Assembly (NCBI GenBank): GCA_030043255.1
Contig: JASHYB010000185.1
Span: forward strand, 1 to 17,522
Direction: 5' to 3'
Origin: Thermoplasmata archaeon
GTDB taxonomy: Archaea > Thermoplasmatota > Thermoplasmata > Lutacidiplasmatales > UBA184
Length of the DNA stretch: 17,522 nucleotides
A program made the translations under genes and the position numbers. The notes beneath the pieces were generated by a model, which worked only from the letters and a program-made list of their open reading frames with translations, was not told the DNA's origin and ran no database searches. Within the stretch, counting starts at the first letter, position 1. Each line of letters starts with the position of its first letter. Positions 13,178 to 17,522 of the stretch are shown here, in pieces.

Positions 13178-15190
13178 TCAGCCCGCCGCCGCCGCGACGT
13201 AGATGACGACCGCCACCACCACGATCAGGATGTACGCCAGGTAGCGCCCGAGCCGGCCCGGCATGATCCAGTGCTTGAGGAGCGCGGCCAGCCCCTCGCC
13301 CGCGCGGACCAGGTCATCGTAAAACAGCTTGAAGATGTCCAACACCTCGAGGTCGACGCTGTAAGGCACAGGGGTGGCCAACCCGGCCTCGCTCACGGAA
13401 CCGGCGCTGGATCGGATCTCGCGCGTGCCCAGGATCGTGGCCATCATGATGCGCAGGCCGGTGCTGTAGCCGAACGACGTGTAGAGCTCACCGGGCTGTC
13501 CAGCGGGGCTCCCCGCCATCCACACGGCCGCCCGACGCGCGGGCCGCGAGGAAGGGCGACCGAGCAGATAGTAGCCCAGACCCACCAGCGCCCCGAGCCC
13601 GATCGTGATCGGGATCATCGGGGGCGAGAGGATCCCGAACGGGGAACCGGACAGGATCGACCAGCCGGTGGGAACGGCCAGCAGTTGCCCCACCGGCGCC
13701 GCGGCCGGCGAACCGACGAACGCCGACACGGTCGGGGCGAGGAACCGCAGCACCCACGGGGCACCGACACCGAGTCCCAGCACCACCGCCCCGACCGCCC
13801 CGATCGGCAGCGCGAGACCACGAGACCGCCGGGGGGCCGCAGACGAGGCCGGGCTCCACAGGAGCGTGAACCCCAGGAACTTGACCATCGCGATCACGAT
13901 GAGGCCCGCCCCCAGGGCGACGGCCGCCCCGGAGATCAGCCCGAGGAACTGGACCCAGGCCGGGACGAACTGGTACGACTGGAACAGCGACTCCAGCACC
14001 ATCCACTCGCTCACGAATCCGGCGAGCGGCGGCGCCGCAGCCAGGCTGAGCGTGGCTGCGACGGTGCCCGCGAAGGCCGCTCGGTCGCCGCGTTTGACCC
14101 CCCCGGCGACGGAGGTGAGGTCGAACGTACCGGTGGCGTGCTCGGTCCAGCCGGCCGAGAGGAACAGGACGGTCTTCGCGACGGCGTGCGCCAGCGCCTG
14201 GTAGAACGCCGCGAACAGCGCGAAGACGTACAGTTCGGTGAGCCCCTCCGCCCGCGCGAGCAGCGCGACGCCCAGGGCGACCAGCACCAGGCCGTTGTTC
14301 TCGATCGTGCTGTACGCCGGCAGCCCCTTGGTGTGCTCGCTCACGGCCGCGAACAGCGACCCCAACAGGACGGAGACCGCCCCGATGCCGAGGGTCACCG
14401 CCCCCCACCACAGCGGCGGATAGCCGAGGAGGCTGAGGACCCGGAACAACCCGTACGCTCCGGCCAGCGTCAGGGTCGAGCTGAGCACCGCGGAAGCGTT
14501 GGACGGGGCGGAGGAGTGCGCGATCGGCAGCCACTCGCTCATGTGGAACGGGGCGACCCCCATCTTCAGCGCGAAGCCGAGCAGCGCGGCGACGAACACC
14601 AGCGTCGACAGCGTCCCCGGGACCAGGTACGGCACCTCGGCGAAGGTGCCGGTGCCCAGCCGGAGCCCGGCGACGGCGAGCACGACGAACAGCGTGCTCG
14701 CTTCGCCGAAGGCGAGGAACACGAACGCGGCGGAGAAGACCCGGTCCCGGCGGCCTCGCGCCTGCAGGATCATGCCGTACGAGGCGACGGTCATCGTCTC
14801 CCAGCCGATCAGGAACAGCAGGAGGCTGGAGGAGGAGACCAGCAACGCGATCGAGCCCAGCGTGAGGGCAAAGCACACGGCGAGGAGCGACGGCCGGCGC
14901 TCGTCGTAGGCGATCGAGTAGATCGACGTGGCGACCCAGACCAGGGACGCGGCGAACGCGAAGAACCCGGAGAGCCCGTTGAGCGTCAGCCCCTCGGGAT
15001 CTCCCAGCGGCCCGGACCATACCGGACCGTGAATGGTCCCGCCCACGAGCGTCTCGACCGAGGCGGCCAGGAGCAGGACGGCGGCCGCCGCGGAGGTCCC
15101 GTAGCCGAGCTTCGGGCGCCAGGCCGCCAGCGGCGCGGCGAGGAAGAGGCCGGCGACGGCCGCGGTCAGGATGCCGCCCCAGAGTTCCAC
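13178..15190 (-). CDS. HyfB/HycC-like antiporter-type membrane subunit of a group-4-hydrogenase-like complex
   Basis: A 670-aa integral membrane protein close in size to E. coli HyfB (about 670 aa), with about 15-16 hydrophobic segments. It belongs to the NuoL/M/N and Mrp antiporter family that moves H+ or Na+. Proton-path residues seen include Glu131 in LIGWETMT, Lys209 and His224 in GFALKMGVAPFHMSEWLPIAH, the YSTIENNG block (about 293-300), Lys339 in AHAVAKTVLFLSAG and Glu396 in GFVSEWMVLE. After about residue 550 it has the HyfB-type soluble segment (WMAGSP, then ELYTSFGYSTGLRIMM) and a final membrane helix. GTG 15190 follows the small-subunit stop by 7 bp and has a good Shine-Dalgarno site. 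It is the last gene of this minus-strand cluster in the window and should couple electron transfer to ion pumping. Confidence 0.88.
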   Translation of the reverse strand: MELWGGILTAAVAGLFLAAPLAAWRPKLGYGTSAAAAVLLLAASVETLVGGTIHGPVWSGPLGDPEGLTLNGLSGFFAFAASLVWVATSIYSIAYDERRPSLLAVCFALTLGSIALLVSSSSLLLFLIGWETMTVASYGMILQARGRRDRVFSAAFVFLAFGEASTLFVVLAVAGLRLGTGTFAEVPYLVPGTLSTLVFVAALLGFALKMGVAPFHMSEWLPIAHSSAPSNASAVLSSTLTLAGAYGLFRVLSLLGYPPLWWGAVTLGIGAVSVLLGSLFAAVSEHTKGLPAYSTIENNGLVLVALGVALLARAEGLTELYVFALFAAFYQALAHAVAKTVLFLSAGWTEHATGTFDLTSVAGGVKRGDRAAFAGTVAATLSLAAAPPLAGFVSEWMVLESLFQSYQFVPAWVQFLGLISGAAVALGAGLIVIAMVKFLGFTLLWSPASSAAPRRSRGLALPIGAVGAVVLGLGVGAPWVLRFLAPTVSAFVGSPAAAPVGQLLAVPTGWSILSGSPFGILSPPMIPITIGLGALVGLGYYLLGRPSSRPARRAAVWMAGSPAGQPGELYTSFGYSTGLRIMMATILGTREIRSSAGSVSEAGLATPVPYSVDLEVLDIFKLFYDDLVRAGEGLAALLKHWIMPGRLGRYLAYILIVVVAVVIYVAAAAG

Positions 15191-15197
15191 GGCCGGC

Positions 15198-15207
15198 TCA
15201 CTCCTCC
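15198..15207 (-). promoter_or_regulatory. Shine-Dalgarno site of the HyfB-like gene
   Basis: On the minus strand GGAGGAGTGA, which contains the stop codon of the small subunit, lies 7 bases before the GTG at 15190. It supports that start and shows that at least some genes here use Shine-Dalgarno initiation. Confidence 0.6.
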
Positions 15208-15932
15208 CGACGGGCGCGCCCGGCGACCCTGAGGACGGCGTCGAGGATCTGGACGGGGGTGGGAGGGCAGCCGGGGACGAACCGATCGACCGGCAGGATG
15301 TCGCCCAACGATGGACGGAGACCGGGATTCCCGCGGAAGGCGCCGCCGCTGCAGGGGCAGACGCCCACGGCGACCACCGCCTTCGGGAACGGCATCGCGT
15401 CGTACGCCCGCCGGGCGGGCTCGACCATCGCGTCGGTCGGCACGCCGACCACCAGCAGCACGTCGGCGTGGCGAGGCGAGTTGGTGAAGAACAACCCCAG
15501 CCGGCTCACGTCGTAGAACGGGTTCGCCAGCGCGAGCACCTCCAGGTTGCACGCGTTGCAGCTCCCGACATCCACGAGGAACAGATGGAGCGACCGACCG
15601 AGCGGCGCCAAGGGGGCCGGTTCGTCGCCGACGTCGGCTCCCTCCGGCCCGGCTCGCCCGGGCGGCGCCCGGAACGACGCTTCGACCGGCCCGCCGAAAC
15701 GATAGCCGTGCGCCAAGCAACGGGCGCAGCGGATGCACCGCCCCGGCTCCACGCCCTCCGGCCCGATCGCCCCGACCGGACAGCCGGCGATGGCCGCGCC
15801 GGTCGGCCCGGCCGATGCGGACGGAACCGGCGCTCGTCCGGTGGGGGGGACCTCCGCGTCGCTCCCCCTCTCGCGAGGGTAGCGCGACGTCAGGATGCCT
15901 CGGTGCGCGGCCTGCTCGATCCAGCTCGGCAA
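15198..15932 (-). CDS. NuoB/HyfI-like Fe-S small subunit fused to a one-cluster ferredoxin domain
   Basis: 244 aa from TTG 15932, 4 bp after the catalytic-subunit stop. The start fits because the protein then begins like HycF/HyfH ferredoxin subunits (GILTSRYP at 12-19). Residues 46-72 hold a ferredoxin-like region with only four cysteines: C51 (GCPVGAI) and C66, C69, C72 (CIRCARC). That is exactly the set for one of the two clusters of a 2[4Fe-4S] ferredoxin. From about residue 115 it is the electron-transfer small subunit of group-4 hydrogenases and complex I. Its proximal 4Fe-4S ligands are C125 and C128 (GSCNACNLE, the CxxC form of hydrogenases), C192 (GVCPCSGG) and C222 (PGCPPTP). Electrons would enter through the ferredoxin part and reach the proximal cluster next to the catalytic subunit. 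In most relatives the two parts are separate genes. Confidence 0.85.
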   Translation of the reverse strand: MPSWIEQAAHRGILTSRYPRERGSDAEVPPTGRAPVPSASAGPTGAAIAGCPVGAIGPEGVEPGRCIRCARCLAHGYRFGGPVEASFRAPPGRAGPEGADVGDEPAPLAPLGRSLHLFLVDVGSCNACNLEVLALANPFYDVSRLGLFFTNSPRHADVLLVVGVPTDAMVEPARRAYDAMPFPKAVVAVGVCPCSGGAFRGNPGLRPSLGDILPVDRFVPGCPPTPVQILDAVLRVAGRARREE

Positions 15933-15936
15933 GGCG

Positions 15937-17259
15937 TCACCGGTCCGTTTCGGCGAAGACCAGGCCGAAGCTCTCGAAGGCGAAGTGGAAGTCCGTGAAG
16001 ACGGCGCCCCGCATCCCGAAGGCGAACACGGGCCAGTTCGCCTGGCTCGGGGTTCGCGCGGCCACCGACACGATCCGGTCGTGGGCGACGCTGACGTCGT
16101 ACACGAGGTCCCCGCTCGGCCCCTCGACCCGACCGACACCGCGCCCCGGGCGGACCGGCGGAGAGGGCGCTTCGGACAGGGAGACGTCGGCCGGCCATCG
16201 GTCGAGCATCTGCTCGATCAGGAGGAAGCTCGCGCGGACCTCCTGCACGCGCACCAGGAGCCGGGCGAGAGCGTCTCCGTCATGTTCCCTCGCCAGCGCC
16301 ACGAAGAGGTCGTTGTAGGGCGCCTCGGGGACGCGGAGGCGGTCGTCCCACGGCACCCCGCAGGCCCGGAGCGTGGGACCGACCGCTCCCCAGCGTACGG
16401 CCACCTCTCGTGGGACCGGACAGGTCCCCTGGATACGGTCGACGAAGACCCTGCTGTCGAGGTAGAGCTCCCAGAGGTCGTCGAACTCTCGCGCCGGAGT
16501 TCTCACCGCTTCGCTCAGGGCGTGCCGGCCGGCGCGATCCAGGTTCCGGGCCGGTCCGCCCGGCAGCAGTGCCCCGAACAGCCAGCGGTGCCCGAACGCC
16601 CGCGCCTGGAGCCGCAGGATCTCCTCCGCCAGGGCGTGGGTCTGGGCCTGGCCGACGTTCTGCGAGGCGGCCTCCGCGATGCGGGCCAGCACGTGGATGT
16701 GGTTGTAGATCCGCTGCAGCTCCTGGGCGAGCGCGCGGGTCCATAGCTCGACGACCGGCACGCGCAGCCCCCGCGCCGACTCGGCTGCGGCGAGGAACGC
16801 GGCAACGTGGGCCGCCGAGAAGTTGCCCGCGATCCGCTCGATCCGCAGGGCGGCGTCCTCGACCGGGGTGCCCGCCAGGGCCGCGAGAACGCTGCGCTGC
16901 TTGTAGCCGCCGAGCGGGGCGAGTTCCAGGATCCGTTCGCCGTACGTGACCACATCGAAGCGTCCCGACTCCGGGACCCCCATCGAGATGGGACCGTACG
17001 GGAACGTGAACGTGCCGTACCCCTCCACCGTCTCCCGCGGCGCGAGCGGGCGGGGGGCCGGCCCGCCGAACTGGCCCCGCCAGAGCCCCGCGAGCTCCTC
17101 CGGCAGCACCTCGGAAGGCTCGGGGAGCAGCACGGAAGCGTTGGCCGCGTAATCGTTGTACAGGGCGAACGCGGACTCCGGGGCGACGTAGGCGAGGGCG
17201 CGGTCCGGTCCCAGGTGGAACTGCTCGGGCCGTTCGACCGTCCAGGCGGCTCGCGTCAG
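15937..17259 (-). CDS. HycE/HyfG/NuoD-like catalytic-subunit homologue lacking Ni-Fe cysteines (Ehr-type); candidate CTG start
   Basis: 440 aa counted from CTG 17259. The family core is clear: FPYGPISMGVPESGRFD (86-102), TYGERILEL, GYKQRS, an ERIAGNFSAAH helix, ELQRIYNHIH and a C-terminal FESFGLVFAETDR. In [NiFe] enzymes the first metal motif is CxxC after ERI and the second is DPCxxC near the end. Here they read AGNF (144-147) and DFHFAF (423-428), so all four ligands are missing and a Ni-Fe centre cannot form. The N-terminal 80 residues are a short stand-in for the NuoC-like domain. No ATG, GTG or TTG exists near the N-terminus. CTG 17259 overlaps the upstream TGA (CTGA) with GGAGGT five bases before it, while GTG 17133 would drop 42 residues. 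It probably forms the redox module with the following small subunit. Confidence 0.85.
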   Translation of the reverse strand: MTRAAWTVERPEQFHLGPDRALAYVAPESAFALYNDYAANASVLLPEPSEVLPEELAGLWRGQFGGPAPRPLAPRETVEGYGTFTFPYGPISMGVPESGRFDVVTYGERILELAPLGGYKQRSVLAALAGTPVEDAALRIERIAGNFSAAHVAAFLAAAESARGLRVPVVELWTRALAQELQRIYNHIHVLARIAEAASQNVGQAQTHALAEEILRLQARAFGHRWLFGALLPGGPARNLDRAGRHALSEAVRTPAREFDDLWELYLDSRVFVDRIQGTCPVPREVAVRWGAVGPTLRACGVPWDDRLRVPEAPYNDLFVALAREHDGDALARLLVRVQEVRASFLLIEQMLDRWPADVSLSEAPSPPVRPGRGVGRVEGPSGDLVYDVSVAHDRIVSVAARTPSQANWPVFAFGMRGAVFTDFHFAFESFGLVFAETDR

Positions 17260-17522
17260 GGGGCACCTCCGCCGAACAGCGCCGCCGCCGCGCGCAGGGC
17301 GGACGACAGGTACGGCAGACTGGCGACCCCCAGGGCGAGGGCAAAGGCGACGTTGATGTACGGGATCGCGGAGCCGGCGTCGTCGGCCGGGGTCGTCGGC
17401 GGCGAGGCGTCGGTCGCCTCGCCGAAGACCATCCGGCCCACCTGGCCGTTCACCCCGAGGAACGCCACCATGATGGCGAGGACGAACAGCGCCGCGACCC
17501 ACACGGCGCCCACGGCGAGGGC
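17256..17522 (-). CDS. HyfF-like membrane subunit, C-terminal end only
   Basis: The minus-strand frame is open to the window edge (reading ALAVGAVWVAALF) and ends at TGA 17258-17256; 88 residues are visible. It shows two hydrophobic segments around VALFVLAIMVAFLG-like sequence and, at the end, PYINVAFALALGVASLPYL. The segment GQVGRMVFGEA between them resembles the conserved end of hydrogenase-4 subunit F (a NuoN/M-type antiporter-like subunit), and the gene order F-G-I-B agrees. The rest of the gene and the expected smaller membrane subunits (HyfC, HyfE) should lie beyond 17522. The frame contains a GTG at 17513, but that falls within the protein and is not a credible start. Subunit identity is moderate because only the tail is seen. 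Confidence 0.65.
   Translation of the reverse strand, partial: ALAVGAVWVAALFVLAIMVAFLGVNGQVGRMVFGEATDASPPTTPADDAGSAIPYINVAFALALGVASLPYLSSALRAAAALFGGGAP
17265..17270 (-). promoter_or_regulatory. Shine-Dalgarno sequence positioned for a CTG start
   Basis: On the minus strand GGAGGT is followed by five bases (GCCCC) and then CTG 17259, which overlaps the TGA of the upstream gene. The spacing is near ideal for that CTG. It lies inside the last codons of the HyfF-like gene. It supports coupled initiation at CTG but could be chance, since it also encodes Gly-Gly. Confidence 0.45.

Noticed and set aside
13271..15232. A 653-codon open frame on the plus strand opposite the HyfB-like gene
   Set aside because: It is low-complexity Arg/Gly/Asp/Gln sequence without any motif, the typical antisense shadow of a GC-rich membrane-protein gene. 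The minus-strand protein is clearly the real one.
15937..17259. Calling the cluster a formate hydrogenlyase or hydrogenase-4
   Set aside because: The gene order and membrane subunits fit, but no Ni-Fe ligand remains in the catalytic subunit and no formate dehydrogenase is in the window.

Overview
This is a very GC-rich, densely coded 17.5 kb chromosomal window. I see no rRNA, tRNA, CRISPR array, insertion sequence or phage gene. My best guess for the source is a high-GC archaeon, possibly Thermoplasmata-like. The reasons are an enolase with an archaeal-style C-terminal signature, a dPGM-like protein in a two-gene unit with that enolase, mostly weak or absent Shine-Dalgarno sequences, many GTG/TTG starts and a TATA-like element. 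A few good Shine-Dalgarno sites occur in the right-hand cluster, so a bacterium is not excluded.

Left part (1-5850). The 3' end of a cis-prenyltransferase (UppS type) faces an FMN-dependent alpha-hydroxy-acid dehydrogenase/oxidase. Then come three same-strand genes: an unrecognised 170-aa protein, a universal stress protein that starts inside the previous stop (TTGA), and an MFS transporter. Converging on them is an enolase and histidine-phosphatase (phosphoglycerate mutase-like) pair on the minus strand. The transporter and the phosphatase share one CTAG palindrome as their stop codons.

Middle (6086-13095). Four plus-strand genes form a tight block: a dynamin-like GTPase, a MoxR-like AAA ATPase whose Walker B Asp is replaced by Pro, and two different MutS-type ABC ATPases. 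Three successive junctions are 4-bp NTGA overlaps. A Nudix hydrolase follows after a 95-bp gap. The MutS-type proteins lack the mismatch-recognition domain, so classical mismatch repair is unlikely. I do not recognise this GTPase-AAA-MutS-MutS block as a described system, and it is the best candidate in the window for an undescribed one.

Right part (13178-17522, minus strand). This is the distal part of a membrane-bound group-4-hydrogenase-like or complex-I-like operon. In transcription order it holds the end of a HyfF-like membrane subunit, a catalytic-subunit homologue, a NuoB/HyfI-like small subunit fused to a reduced ferredoxin domain, and a HyfB-like antiporter-type subunit. The catalytic subunit has lost all four cysteines that bind the Ni-Fe site (AGNF and DFHFAF replace CxxC and DPCxxC). 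The complex is therefore probably not a hydrogenase but an energy-converting hydrogenase-related (Ehr-type) ion-pumping oxidoreductase with an unknown redox partner.

Two genes (the first MutS-like ATPase and the catalytic-subunit homologue) have no ATG, GTG or TTG near their apparent N-terminus. Both have a CTG exactly overlapping the upstream TGA, which may mean CTG initiation by translational coupling.
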